From Bin55 sp965220235 (GTDB lineage: Bacteria > Pseudomonadota > Gammaproteobacteria > Pseudomonadales > Azotimanducaceae): a stretch of 64,000 nucleotides of DNA. The notes under the pieces were generated by a model that was not told where the DNA came from, ran no database searches, and saw only the letters and a list, made by a program, of their open reading frames with translations. Shown here piece after piece: positions 49,233 through 57,968 of the stretch; the first letter of the stretch is position 1; every line of letters starts with the position of its first letter. The DNA lies in assembly GCA_965220235.1 (NCBI GenBank), contig OZ244815.1, positions 248,001 to 312,000 of the forward strand, read 5' to 3'. Position numbers and translations under genes: made by a program.

Positions 49233-49841
49233 TTACCTATCCCAGTAGTACTGCAAGGCCATACCGAATGTCCTAGTGTCGCTATCTTGGCACAGAGTTT
49301 TACCGCTTAAGTTGATAGAGAAGACGTCAGAGATGAAGTACTCGGCATGGACCATTAAGGTGTCAATATCCAGATTCCTGTTGAAATCGCTCGCTTGAAA
49401 AGCAGCTCCTAGCTCAACGCGGTCATTCAGCATAGACCGAATACCTAAAGTACTTACAAAGTACTCAAGGGTCTCCTCTTCCTGTGATGTGCTAGTAAAT
49501 CCTCGTCTGGTGTAATGAATCCTGAGCGTCGAATGTAAGTACTCGTACCCTAGATTGAAATAGATGGATGTGGTGTCTTCAAAGGCGGTTGTTGCCCCTG
49601 CGCCAACATGATAGAAGTCCGTCGCTAACTCAACGTCAAATTCGTCGATCTCTTGGATAGCGATGGACCCAATCGTGAGGAATAAGTCACTAATCTCCGC
49701 GTTAAAACCTGTACCGACTGTGATAAAAACCAGATCAAACGCATCATCAAATGTACGAGCAATACCTACATTTAACGAGTTATAGATGGGTTCTTCTGCA
49801 CTTATTGGAGTGGCAAGAAGCCACGCCAGCGAAATGGTCGT
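49233..49841 (-). pseudogene. outer-membrane protein, module copy A; start codon lost (ACG)
   Basis: The open frame encodes ~202 residues: a signal peptide (TISLAWLLATPISAEEP), paired beta strands, and the ending TRTFGMALQYYWDR, aligned along its length with the intact 206-aa protein at 56910-57530. No ATG, GTG or TTG occurs in frame before residue ~136. A strong GGAGG (49847-49851) is followed 5 nt later by ACG ACC ATT, where the paralogue has ATG ACC ATG. The start appears to have mutated from ATG to ACG. The gene may be silent or weakly started from ACG. Confidence 0.65.
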
Positions 49842-49896
49842 AATTACCTCCTACAGAGTTGAGCATGGATTTTGGTCCATAGTACGGACAGGCCTT

Positions 49897-51268
49897 ATTT
49901 AGGGAGTTATAACCTTGACTAAACAACCGACGGTTGCGGCCTTGATTCCATTTGACGGATCATCGGACCAACCAACGTTGCAGCCCTCTCCCATCCAGCT
50001 GCGCCACTCCCAGACGCCATGTTCAAGGCGGCGTTGACATCCGCGTTTGACTCGTGTCCACACCGGACACACTTGAATGTTGCCTGTGTTCGTCGATTCC
50101 GTGCATCGACATGCCCGCAGACATGGCATGTTTGTGAGGTATATTGCGGCTTGACCGCGACGAGCTCCCCCGCCTTGTATGCGAGCATGGCTCGCAGCTG
50201 GCTCCATCCGGTATTTTGAATCGCCCGGTTCAGACCCGCTTTTGCCTTGACGTATTTACCCGGTTGCGCTAGCGTGCCCTTCGCGGAACGGGTCATGCCT
50301 TGGGTGTTCAGATCTTCGATCACTACCGTATGCGCTGAATCGGTGATGACCCGCGAGATCTTGTGGTGCCAGTTCTGCCGCCAGTTGGCGAGCTTCGCGG
50401 TCGTTTTCGCGTGCATGCGCTTGGCGCGTCGATGCCGCTGACTGCCCTTCTGACGTCGACTCATCATCCGTTGATATCGTCGCCGACGGGCTCGAAGTCT
50501 TGCTTCTTTCGGCTGATGCAGGATGTGACCGGTGCTGGTCGCCACTTGACCCACGTTCATGTCCACACCGATGACCCTGCCGTCGTCCGCACGTTGAGGG
50601 AGGTCGACTTCGTACGTCACCACGGCATACCACTTGCCGCGGCGTCTTAGGACACGAGCCTGTTTCGGCGTAGCGTCAGCGTACGGATTCCCGCCTTTGC
50701 GGCGTAACTTGCACGCACCGATGTTTGGAATGTACAACTGTTGATCGACGATCTTGACGTTGTCGGGTATCGTGAAGCCATCACGATCCTCAAAGCGACT
50801 GCGGAAGGATGGTTTACCGACCGTGCCCGTCTGATCGTCGAAAAACCGCTTTCAGGTCTCGGCCTGGTATTTCAGCACGTAGCGGACGGGTGCGAACGGC
50901 AACGCTTGAAGCCACGGCAGTCGCTTTCGCAGTTGGGTGAATTCCTTCCCAAGCGTGAAGAACGAGGTCGAACTCGGTTCAGGCTTGATGCCGTAGGTGG
51001 CTTCAAAACACTGATTGAACTGATACGTCGCCAGACGTTCCGCGAGAAAGTGGTTCCACACGAAACGACACGCCCCGGCAAGTCGCTCCAGTTGTTTGGC
51101 TCTGGTACGAGTCACAGGTAGTAGCCGGTAGGTAATGTTGCGATGCACACGTTGCATGTGTGGATTGCGCGGTTCGTCAGAATGTATGGTGTTCATCACT
51201 ACGTCTTTTAAACTGTGCAAAAGTATAGCAATAAATATTAATTTAGTCAGGATTATAAGTCCCCTTAT
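49897..51268 (-). mobile_element. IS605-type (IS1341-like) element carrying only tnpB
   Basis: tnpB alone with no tnpA, flanked by related inverted sequences: TTTAGTCAGGATTATAAGTC from 51242 on the plus strand, and TTTAGTCAAGGTTATAACTC from 49923 on the minus strand. These probably mark or lie near the ends. The omega-RNA of such elements normally overlaps the tnpB 3' end and the right end, here about 49900-50070 on the minus strand; its guide would be the sequence just below 49897. Boundaries approximate. Confidence 0.6.
49919..51220 (-). pseudogene. tnpB: TnpB RNA-guided nuclease gene interrupted by one TGA
   Basis: Reading from 51220 (likely start at the Met of MQRVHRNITYRLLP, 51157): N-terminal LERLAGACRFVWNHFLAE and LPFAPVRYVLKYQAET, then TGA at 50852-50854, then in the same frame KRFFDDQTGTVGKPSF and on without further lesions. 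RuvC residues are visible: D in VIGVDMNVG, E in VVIEDLNTQGM, zinc ribbon CHVCG...CVRCG, and D in SNADVNAALNM. Family proteins have Trp right after this Q-A-x-x, so TGG to TGA is the simplest explanation. The stretch from 50737 down keeps the whole nuclease core and could be made from an internal start. Confidence 0.85.
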
Positions 51269-51388
51269 TTACAGATTCAATTTTTGATACTTCTGTACAA
51301 TTTCAGTGGGCGCGGCCGTTCCCGCTGGGTCGACCGACAACGTCACAGCCAGGTCGCGCCTTCTCGCTTACGTTTCAACAGTTGTACC

Positions 51389-51649
51389 ATGCCAAATCGC
51401 AGGGTTAGAAGGACAGGCAAAGACGAAAACGGTGACATCATCAAGCTCTGCAACGCCAATATCATGTGGCTATCCGTGACCAAAGATGAGGCGATACATC
51501 ACATTGAAAGCGATGAGCACTCCTACTACGTCCTTAACGAGAGCATTCTGACGTGGGTTAGAGTCGTGATGAATAGGACGGGTAAGTGCCTAAGGACAAC
51601 TGATGATCCAAAGTCGAATAACAACCTTAAAAATCTACCTGATTGTTAG
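51389..51649 (+). CDS. DUF3892 family protein
   Basis: 86 aa from ATG 51389: MPNRRVRRTGKDENGDIIKL, SVTKDEAIHHIESDEHSYYV, and a closing GKCLRTTDDPKSNNNLKNLP. These are the hallmark blocks of DUF3892, a small domain of unknown function found in many bacteria. The frame is open upstream to 51284 but that part is Arg-rich and not family-like. Stands alone between the TnpB element and an IS256 copy. Confidence 0.75.
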   Translation: MPNRRVRRTGKDENGDIIKLCNANIMWLSVTKDEAIHHIESDEHSYYVLNESILTWVRVVMNRTGKCLRTTDDPKSNNNLKNLPDC

Positions 51650-51682
51650 AATTGTCATATAGGTATTTGTGAACGGGTAACT

Positions 51683-51889
51683 ATGACCGAAGAAGAATCC
51701 AAAGAGAAAATTAGTTTAATTCAGAAATTGACCACCTTCTTTTTGGATTGTGCATCAAGAATCTTATAAAGAGAGGACAGACCATTTATGAAAACGACGT
51801 TAGCATTGTGTTTCGTGGTCGCTCTTCACTTTGCTATATTCGATAGTGGCTCGTCCAATTTAGGTTTGGTTATTTCATTTGGCGTGTAG
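51683..51889 (+). other. two very short possible ORFs
   Basis: 51683-51769 encodes 28 aa (MTEEESKEKISLIQK then TTFFLDCASRIL). 51788-51889, after a GAGAGGA ribosome site, encodes 33 aa with a signal-like start (MKTTLALCFVVALHFAIF). The stop of the second overlaps the 9-bp target duplication of the IS256 insertion at 51896, but its frame ends there anyway, so it is not visibly truncated. Coding status uncertain. Confidence 0.25.
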
Positions 51890-51895
51890 TGTAGG

Positions 51896-53295
51896 GAGGT
51901 ATAACCGAAAGTGGTGTTTGAGCAGCATTCGTTATGCTGCTTTCTGTGTTGATGGTGGGTGAGTTTCCTCCTTGGGTGCGAATTTAATCCCGTCGATGAA
52001 TTTGATGCCCTCGACGACTTCTGCCAGCTGCTTGAAACCACGTAGACATCGCCAGTGTGTCTCCGCGACGCAACCTAATTTGAACATCATATGTAATGCA
52101 CTTTGACGCGACACGCAACCCTTCGCCTGCCGGGTGCGATGTCGAATCGTGCCGAACGTCGACTCGATGGGGTTGGTGGTCCGAATGCTGCGCCAGTGCT
52201 CGGCGGGAAAGTCGTAGAACGTGAATAACGTCTCGCGATCCTTGACCAAGCATTCGACGGCATCCGGAAATTTAGCCTCGTAGGTCGCTTTGAATGCGTC
52301 ATAGGCGTGTGCCGCCTGGGCTTTCGTTGCGGCTTGCCAGATATCCTGTAAATCCCGTTTGGCGCTTGCCTGCGAGGATTTCGGCAAGCGATTCAGGACA
52401 TTGCCCATCTTGTGCATCCAACACCGCTGGCAGCGCGTCTCAGGCCAGAGCTCGTTGAGGGCATTCCAGAAGCCCAACGCACCATCCCCGATCGCCAACT
52501 GGGGTGCCTTCATGTGCCGCTTGTTCAGGTTCAGCAGGAGCTCGCGCCAACTTTGCGTGGATTCCCGCACCCCTTCTTCGACCGCCAGCAACGCCTTGCG
52601 ACCGCGCTGATCAACGCCAATGACCACCAAGGCGCAGAGCTTGCCGGTCTCGCCGCGAATGCGGCTGTAGATGCCGTCCGCCCAGAGGTAAACCCAAGTC
52701 CGATCCGCCAACGAGCGGGTGCGCCAGGTGGCGTATTCAGCCGCCCATTTCCGCTTCAAGCGTGCGACCGTCGTGGCCGACAAGCCTTTGGCATCGTCGC
52801 CCACCAGTTCGGTCAGGGCTTCGTGCATGTCGCCGGTTGAAATCCCTTTCAGATACAGCCAGGGCAACGCGGCTTCCAGTGATGCCGCTTTACGGACATA
52901 CGGCGGTACCAGTTTCGAGCGAAACGTGACCGCTTCGCCAACGTTGGCACGGACTTTCGGGATCCGAACATCAATCGGACCAATGCCGGTCTGCACCTGA
53001 CGTTCCGGCAGATAGCCATTGCGAACCACGCCCGCTCGACCCTCGGCCGTGCGTCGATCCGCGTGTTGCGTAAGCAACTCGTCAACTTCGGCGTCGATCG
53101 CTTGCGCCAGCAACCGCCGTGCACCATCGCGCAAAACGTCCTGCAACGGGTCGCCAACGCTCGTGCGCAGAGCTACGATGTTATCCTTATTCATGGTGGT
53201 GTTTCCTTCTCTGTTGGTGGTTTTCCAAACACAGATACTAACAGCTAGGGGGAAACACCCGCCTAGCCTCGAAACACCACTTTAGGCTATATCTC
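51896..53295 (-). mobile_element. complete IS256-family element, copy 1 (1400 bp)
   Basis: Inverted ends: GAGGTATAACCGAAAGTGGT from 51896 and, on the opposite strand, GAGATATAGCCTAAAGTGGT from 53295. A perfect 9-bp target duplication TAGTGTAGG lies at 51887-51895 and 53296-53304; 8-9 bp is typical for IS256. Same length as, and by eye identical to, the inverted copy at 57969-59368. Recent insertion. Confidence 0.95.
51932..53194 (-). CDS. IS256-family (Mutator-type) transposase, copy 1
   Basis: 420 aa DDE transposase. DPLQDVLRDGARRLLAQAID and NGYLPERQVQTGIGPIDVRI in the N-terminal region. Catalytic core with VYLWADGIYSRIR, LVVIGVDQRGRKALL, IGDGALGFWNAL, then CQRCWMHKMGNVLNRLPK and the late Glu block RTTNPIESTFGTIRHRT. 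Complete, with no lesion, and the protein is the same as in copy 2 (58070-59332). Likely active, and a possible helper for related ends. The older IS256-type fragments in this window (35.2, 19.9, 61.4 kb) belong to a different group. Confidence 0.95.
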   Translation of the reverse strand: MNKDNIVALRTSVGDPLQDVLRDGARRLLAQAIDAEVDELLTQHADRRTAEGRAGVVRNGYLPERQVQTGIGPIDVRIPKVRANVGEAVTFRSKLVPPYVRKAASLEAALPWLYLKGISTGDMHEALTELVGDDAKGLSATTVARLKRKWAAEYATWRTRSLADRTWVYLWADGIYSRIRGETGKLCALVVIGVDQRGRKALLAVEEGVRESTQSWRELLLNLNKRHMKAPQLAIGDGALGFWNALNELWPETRCQRCWMHKMGNVLNRLPKSSQASAKRDLQDIWQAATKAQAAHAYDAFKATYEAKFPDAVECLVKDRETLFTFYDFPAEHWRSIRTTNPIESTFGTIRHRTRQAKGCVSRQSALHMMFKLGCVAETHWRCLRGFKQLAEVVEGIKFIDGIKFAPKEETHPPSTQKAA

Positions 53296-53480
53296 TAGTG
53301 TAGGGTTTGCAGTTTTAAACCTACGCAGAAGCTTATGGGATTCAGATCAAAATAGCGGAAGTAATTAAATTACTATAAAATAGAAGTGGCACGAAGCACC
53401 TTCGTACGTTTCATACGAAAGCAATCTCTGTTCTACTGTCTCAGGTGCTTCGCGTCCTTAGACGATACAAGGCTACAAGC

Positions 53481-53723
53481 ATGAAACGAGAACAGATATA
53501 TAAGTCGATAATCATAGGGACCGTACTACCTGCAGTCGCGATAGCTGTCCGCGGTGAACGTATCGAACGGGACGGCGTTTACTTGACTCACGCTGAGTTT
53601 GTCGACGTACTTAGCTACGCGGTGCATCGCGGCGCGGAAGCGGGGCCGTGGTGGCAACGATTACGGCTATGCGAAAGTACGGCAATTACTCACTTCAAGC
53701 GTCGTGTGACGTATGCGACATAG
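53481..53723 (+). CDS. small hypothetical protein
   Basis: 80 aa from ATG 53481 (the frame is open to 53445): MKREQIYKSIIIGTVLPAVA, GVYLTHAEFVDVLSYAVHRG, then a basic C-terminus. One hydrophobic N-terminal segment could be a membrane or signal helix. No family recognised. It lies just inside the region between the two IS256 copies. Confidence 0.35.
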   Translation: MKREQIYKSIIIGTVLPAVAIAVRGERIERDGVYLTHAEFVDVLSYAVHRGAEAGPWWQRLRLCESTAITHFKRRVTYAT

Positions 53724-53876
53724 TACATAATGAGTTTTCAAACTAGCTTGGTGCTCCACTGCTTAGGCAAATCTCGGATAACCTTGTTGACGTTTTTTCG
53801 AGACGCGACGCACCTATATGAGCAAGCCATGTTTTGAGCTGCGAACATTTACTTAAAAGTGTGTTAGATCTACGTA

Positions 53877-54407
53877 TTACTTATATTTCTTACTGCGTAT
53901 TTTCTTCGTCAGGTAGTCCGTTAATCTTATGACGAGCAAGACGAGCCCAAATACTGCGGATAGAGTTGTCAAGGCGTGTTTGGTTTGGGTAAACGTTGAC
54001 GCCCATGTAACCTGCGAGAAGCTAATTTCAGGGTATTCCAGCAACATCTCGATAATCTGAACGTTCTCTAGCAGGTCACACGCACCAGCTAGGAATGGAA
54101 TATAGGCCATCGTCCACAGTCTGTCAGAGATTCTGAATCGGTAGATTAGTCCTGCGTAGAACGTGACGTAAATAATCGGAAACAGTGTATCTAGCAGGAT
54201 GCTACTAGTCACGTACGCGCGTCGACCGGATTCACCGTAGCTATCTAAAGCCACCATCGCCTCGTTGAATGTGTAGCCTCGCTTCACGTCTAACATCTCG
54301 CCTCCGATCGGCAGATCCGGGAACACGACGAAGAGCATAAAGATGACCGCGACGAAGGTTGTGATTAAGGTGCCGGTTCGTGCGGCGAAATCGAAGTACC
54401 TTCTCAA
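53877..54407 (-). CDS. four-helix inner-membrane protein (paralogue of 9848-10414)
   Basis: 176 aa. Shares ordered blocks with the protein at 9848: FAARTGTLITTFVAV, FPDLPIGGEMLDVKRGYT, LLDTLFPIIYVTFYAGLIYR, FRISDRLW, DLLENVQI and SQVTWASTF. Four predicted helices, with the charged D..EN pair inside helix 3 again conserved. The C-terminal tail is Lys/Arg-rich (KKIRSKKYK), suggesting a cytoplasmic end. ATG 54407. A pair of strong hairpins lies directly upstream. Family unknown. Confidence 0.7.
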   Translation of the reverse strand: MRRYFDFAARTGTLITTFVAVIFMLFVVFPDLPIGGEMLDVKRGYTFNEAMVALDSYGESGRRAYVTSSILLDTLFPIIYVTFYAGLIYRFRISDRLWTMAYIPFLAGACDLLENVQIIEMLLEYPEISFSQVTWASTFTQTKHALTTLSAVFGLVLLVIRLTDYLTKKIRSKKYK

Positions 54408-54439
54408 GTCAATTTAGGCTACACTTGAACTAAGAAATT

Positions 54440-54478
54440 GTCAGCGCGGCGTGAATGCTGCATCCTTGCCGCGCTGAC
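54440..54478. repeat. perfect 11-bp stem inverted repeat
   Basis: GTCAGCGCGGC at 54440-54450 pairs with GCCGCGCTGAC at 54468-54478 around a 17-nt loop. No T-tract follows on the plus strand; on the minus strand it is followed by AATTTC. It sits between the divergently flanking membrane-protein gene and the second hairpin. Could be a terminator, a protein-binding site or a structured RNA. Confidence 0.6.
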
Positions 54479-54509
54479 TTGCCCCTGCGTGGGACTGAGT
54501 AAGAAAAAG

Positions 54510-54567
54510 ACGTCCGCGTTGCATCTACGCGCGTAGCATCAATGAGTTGATCAAGCAACGCGGACGT
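54510..54567. repeat. 13-bp stem inverted repeat with nested palindromes
   Basis: ACGTCCGCGTTGC at 54510-54522 pairs perfectly with GCAACGCGGACGT at 54555-54567. Inside are the palindromes CTACGCGCGTAG and TTGATCAA. The layered symmetry is more than a simple terminator needs, and it follows another strong hairpin by 31 bp. Confidence 0.65.
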
Positions 54568-54665
54568 ACTGGGATTGTTTGACATTGAGTGAATGTTACA
54601 CTCTCACCACTGAAGAACCCCAGCGTAAATTGGGTTCTTCGTTCAAGTACCTATTGGCACTAGCA

Positions 54666-55001
54666 TTAGTTAAGGTCTGGACTCTGTATGCGGAATCGGT
54701 CGATGACCGACTTTATCTCCCTAGCCTTGTCAGCATCATCAATAACCTCGAGGAAAGCGGCATTATCTTCGTCAAGGCAGTTAGAGTACGAAAGCATCGT
54801 GCGTTCCCTTTCTCCGCTCTTGACGACGTAGTACACCTTTTGGTAACCGTACGGTCAAGACTCTGCCGGATCCGTCAAGTGACCTTCGCCATAAACTATC
54901 CGCTCGGCTTGAGTTGAAGGCACTTCCGCTACGTTCGGTGTGGTAGCGCACGCGGTTGCAACTAACAGCGCAACGGTGCATAGTGCAATAGACAGCTTCA
55001 C
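54666..55001 (-). pseudogene. small lipoprotein gene interrupted by one in-frame TGA
   Basis: Starts at GTG 55001 after AAGGAT: MKLSIALCTVALLVATAC is a signal peptide ending at a lipobox-like Cys. The frame continues EVPSTQAERIVYGEGHLTDP, meets TGA at 54855-54857, and then in the same frame reads YGYQKVYYVVKSGERERTML, DEDNAAFLEVIDDADKARE and IDRFRIQSPDLN before TAA at 54666-54668. The part after the stop is convincingly protein-like, so a ~111-aa lipoprotein has been cut to 48 aa or is read through. A plus-strand frame over the same bases is a shadow. It starts 3 bp after the stop of the upstream small gene, so the two likely form an operon. Confidence 0.6.
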
Positions 55002-55004
55002 GTG

Positions 55005-55202
55005 TCATCCTTCTAGTGCATTAATAAACGAGTAGACGAGGCCCGACACCGACCCTCCAACATTCGCCACAGCTCCTCCAACTTGCACAATTTCGCCGTC
55101 AATGTCGATCACACGCGTATTGACGACCGTGCATCTTGACGCTACGAATAAGGATAAAAGTAAAACGTACGCTATCAGCGGGCGTAACAAAGGACTGATC
55201 AT
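55005..55202 (-). CDS. small secreted or membrane-anchored peptide
   Basis: 65 aa, ATG 55202 with a good AAGGAG ribosome site. N-terminal hydrophobic segment PLIAYVLLLSLFVASRC, then a mature region rich in Gly and Val (GEIVQVGGAVANVGGSVSGL). The Cys after the hydrophobic stretch resembles a lipidation site, but Arg before it is atypical. It is immediately upstream of the lipoprotein-like gene and probably cotranscribed with it. Family unknown. Confidence 0.55.
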   Translation of the reverse strand: MISPLLRPLIAYVLLLSLFVASRCTVVNTRVIDIDGEIVQVGGAVANVGGSVSGLVYSFINALEG

Positions 55203-55275
55203 GACACTCTCCTTGAGGTATTAACGAAAATGTACACGCTCTTTTACCATGCATTTTGGCAAGAAGAGGTGTTAC

Positions 55276-56050
55276 ATGGCCAACCGCTATCCGCAAGCGC
55301 TACGGGACAGATCGTCCTTGAATTTCATCGGGGTCGTTCGATTCGTGCGCTTGCCAATGATTATGAACCGTGCGAAGCGACGATTCGGCAGTGGATTGAA
55401 CGCGAGACCGGCGGTGCGCGACTCGACGAGTCGGCAGCCGACGAACTAAAACGACTCCGCAAGGAGAACCAGCAGTTGCGGGAGGACAAGCTGATCCTGG
55501 AAAAGGCAGCGGCCTGGTTCGCGACGCATCGCAACGAACGGTAGCTAAGGTGCGACTCATCTACCGGTTCATGCAGGCGAATCAGGCCCGCCAGATCTTT
55601 ACCATCACGGCGATGTCACAGGTATTCGGCATCAACCGCCGTGCTTACTACGCCTGGCGGCAACGCCAACCTGAGCGCGACCGTAAGATCGGTCGCGCCG
55701 AACGCACGATGAAACGGAAACTACGGACGCTGCATGCGGAGCACCGCGGTACCTATGGCATCTCAACCGCATGACGGTTCGCATGACGCTGTGGTATCCG
55801 AGGGTCGGTCGTCGGCGGATCTACCGGTTCATGAAAGAACTCGGGATCCAGGGCAAGACCCGACATCGTGCCTGGCGGACCACCGTGCCTGATCATCGAC
55901 CACACGGCATTCAGGACCATGTCCAGCGTGACTTCTCGTCTGAGGACCACGCCAGCTGGTCGTCTGCGACGCCACTGCGATCCCGTTGCGGCAAGGGGTG
56001 GCGTATCTCGCGGTCGTGCTCGATGTCTATTCCTGCAGTGTCACGCGACA
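55276..56050 (+). pseudogene. IS3-family element remnant (orfA and orfB, multiple frameshifts)
   Basis: orfA: MANRYPQALRD at ATG 55276, then a frameshift near 55309 to IVLEFHRGRSIRALANDYEP, a WIERE HTH end and the coiled coil LKRLRKENQQLREDKLILEK. orfB: IYRFMQANQARQIFTITAMS, FGINRRAYYAWRQRQPERDR and LHAEHRGTYGI, then a second frameshift to RIYRFMKELGIQGKTRHRAW and VQRDFSS, and a third within the DDE core, which then ends. Clearly dead and different from the intact IS3 at 0.5-1.8 kb. Confidence 0.75.
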
Positions 56051-56082
56051 CTGAAACTGTCCAGCTTGTTAATACTAATTGA

Positions 56083-56909
56083 TAGGTATGAACGCGCAAG
56101 AAAGACCGGAGGGCGTAGTCCGACGGGCTTTTTTGTGCGACGGTTGGTGCATTCAAGATGTCGCGCCTTTCTTCGCGTTGGCTTCGCGCGCGCCAACTCG
56201 AATAATCCCTACCAGCATCCCCTGAGCCGGTACCACGACATGCCACGGACGACTAGTTGACAAAACGACGATGCAGAACGTTAAAAATCGTCGAAAAAAC
56301 ATACCTAAAATCGACGAAAAACGATCATTCGTCGATCGCAAACTCACCCAGGCAATCTTTCTTCAATGTCTATTTCAAAAATGCTCGAAATGGTGCGATT
56401 CAAAGTGAAATTCAGTAGATATATTCATGATCAGTCGTTAAAGGACTGAAGCACTGTAAAAGCGCAGCGAATAATCAACCGTTTCAATCAAATTAAGATG
56501 AATATCAAATACCTGTAAAAACGCGACTGGTGTGAAGCAAGGTCATTCTTATTACGGAAATGGGCAGCGTCTATCCAGCACGACATACTTCTAGCTGCGG
56601 ACGGGATGCTTGAGCGTTATCCAGAATTCTTCGAGGGTTAGAAAAGTAGATCCGAAAAGGTGACGCGACTACTGCTAACGGCGTTATAGGTAATTGTCTA
56701 TACGTGTATTGTGTCGGGAGGTCGCGGACCCTTATTCTCCTGAATCTGTGACCAGGAATAACGCATCACTGTTGCACAGTCGTAATACGAGGACGCGACC
56801 TAGCTGATACGATGTCGGTCGACCTAACGCGAACGGCCGAGCCTACTGAAGTTATATCGAAGCACCTACAATTGAATATGTAAATAAGACTTACCTGTAC
56901 TAAGGGTCT
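56083..56909 (+). other. AT-rich intergenic region, no gene recognised
   Basis: About 830 bp. 56280-56340 contains clustered TCGACGAAAAA/TTTTTCGTCGA-like words in both directions. The rest has no open frame of note. The promoter of the outer-membrane protein gene at 56910 must lie near the 3' end; AAGGG before its ATG is the likely ribosome site. Confidence 0.35.
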
Positions 56910-57530
56910 ATGACCATGTTCAACTCAATCAGATTTACCTTGATTGCAGCTTTAACACTGCTCCTCACACTGCCGACCAACGCAGAAGAACCGAACTACA
57001 GCTTTGCTGGCGCAGAAGTAGTTACCCGTACATTTGATAACGAACTCGATCTCGACTATAGAGGCTTTAGCACCATATTCAGTGCTGAGATAAGCGAAGT
57101 ATTCCACGCATTCGGGGTCTTTGACTACGGCAAGCTTGATTCATTCGACGCTGAAGTATCAACGAACTCCTACTTAGTTGGTGCAGGAACCCACATCGGT
57201 TTAGGTAACAATTCAACCATCCACGTCAGGTTAGGGTACGAGTACGCAACTGCAACATTCGATATGCCAGACTTCGGCTCATTTGACGAATCGCTAGATG
57301 CCTTCGTAGGCCAGATCGGCTTTAGGTCAATGCTGGCTGATAGTTTTGAGCTAGGTGCTTCATTACAGTGGGGAGACTTAGGCGATAGCTTAGACGTTGA
57401 TTCACTGACGATTCACCTAGAGTACTCTATCTCAGACGGCTTCGCGATCAACCTTAACGGTACTACCTTTTTCGACGACAGCGATACAAGGTCATTCGGT
57501 ATTGGTTTGAGATATTACTGGGACAGGTAA
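56910..57530 (+). CDS. outer-membrane beta-barrel protein, module copy B
   Basis: 206 aa, ATG 56910 (or ATG 56916) after AAGGGTCT. Signal peptide LIAALTLLLTLPTNA, then alternating strands (VGAGTHIGLGNNSTIHVRLG; FELGASLQWGDLGDS) and the end SFGIGLRYYWDR. Probably an 8- to 10-strand small porin-like barrel related to OmpA-N/OmpX-type folds; family not recognised with certainty. Its homologue at 49233-49841 has lost its start codon, so this is the functional copy. Convergent with gene 2 of the module, 8 bp apart. Confidence 0.75.
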   Translation: MTMFNSIRFTLIAALTLLLTLPTNAEEPNYSFAGAEVVTRTFDNELDLDYRGFSTIFSAEISEVFHAFGVFDYGKLDSFDAEVSTNSYLVGAGTHIGLGNNSTIHVRLGYEYATATFDMPDFGSFDESLDAFVGQIGFRSMLADSFELGASLQWGDLGDSLDVDSLTIHLEYSISDGFAINLNGTTFFDDSDTRSFGIGLRYYWDR

Positions 57531-57538
57531 GCCACGAG

Positions 57539-57724
57539 TTAGAAAATAGCAATCACGACAGGGTGCGATGTGACCGGTAGCACTAAGAGGAACTCGTTAG
57601 GGTAAATCACCGAATGAAATTCACGTTCGTATTGCCTGAAAGTCGAAAAGACCTCAACATTTAGGTCTTTGAGTTCAAGTACGCGTTGTGCTACTTCGTG
57701 AAACTTTGGGTTTGTTTCGTTCAT
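57539..57724 (-). CDS. small protein, module copy B gene 2
   Basis: 61 aa from ATG 57724, preceded by GAGGGGA: MNETNPKFHEVAQRVLELKD, VFSTFRQYEREFHS, VIYPNEFLLVLPVTSHPV. The frame is open further upstream (to 57817) but the ribosome site and the alignment with copy A at 48963 fix the start. The hydrophobic C-terminus differs from copy A. Function unknown. Confidence 0.6.
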   Translation of the reverse strand: MNETNPKFHEVAQRVLELKDLNVEVFSTFRQYEREFHSVIYPNEFLLVLPVTSHPVVIAIF

Positions 57725-57968
57725 GGTAGTCCCCTCGTTAATGGTTATATAGATATTACTGAGCTGTGATGTGGTTTCGTTCCATTTCGTGTTTATGCGA
57801 GCAGTAAAGCGTCTCAACCCGATCTACTGTCTTCTCGATTATCTCCTGTTGGAACGGCATTAAAGAGCCGTTAGCTGATTCAAGCTTGTTAGCGTGACTA
57901 CGCAATATCTACCGCTTTGCCGATACTAGGGGCCGACCGGTCGTCCGTGTTATCTGGGTACTTCTCAA

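Noticed and set aside
54579..54917. 112-codon plus-strand ORF
   Set aside because: The minus strand over the same bases reads as a lipoprotein with a ribosome site and a protein-like tail.
49919..55001. Reassigned genetic code with TGA read as Trp, to explain the TGA codons in tnpB and the lipoprotein gene
   Set aside because: Several intact genes end in TGA, some overlapping the next start by 4 bp (36034, 36492), and Trp is encoded by TGG throughout; the helicase is broken by TAA, not TGA.
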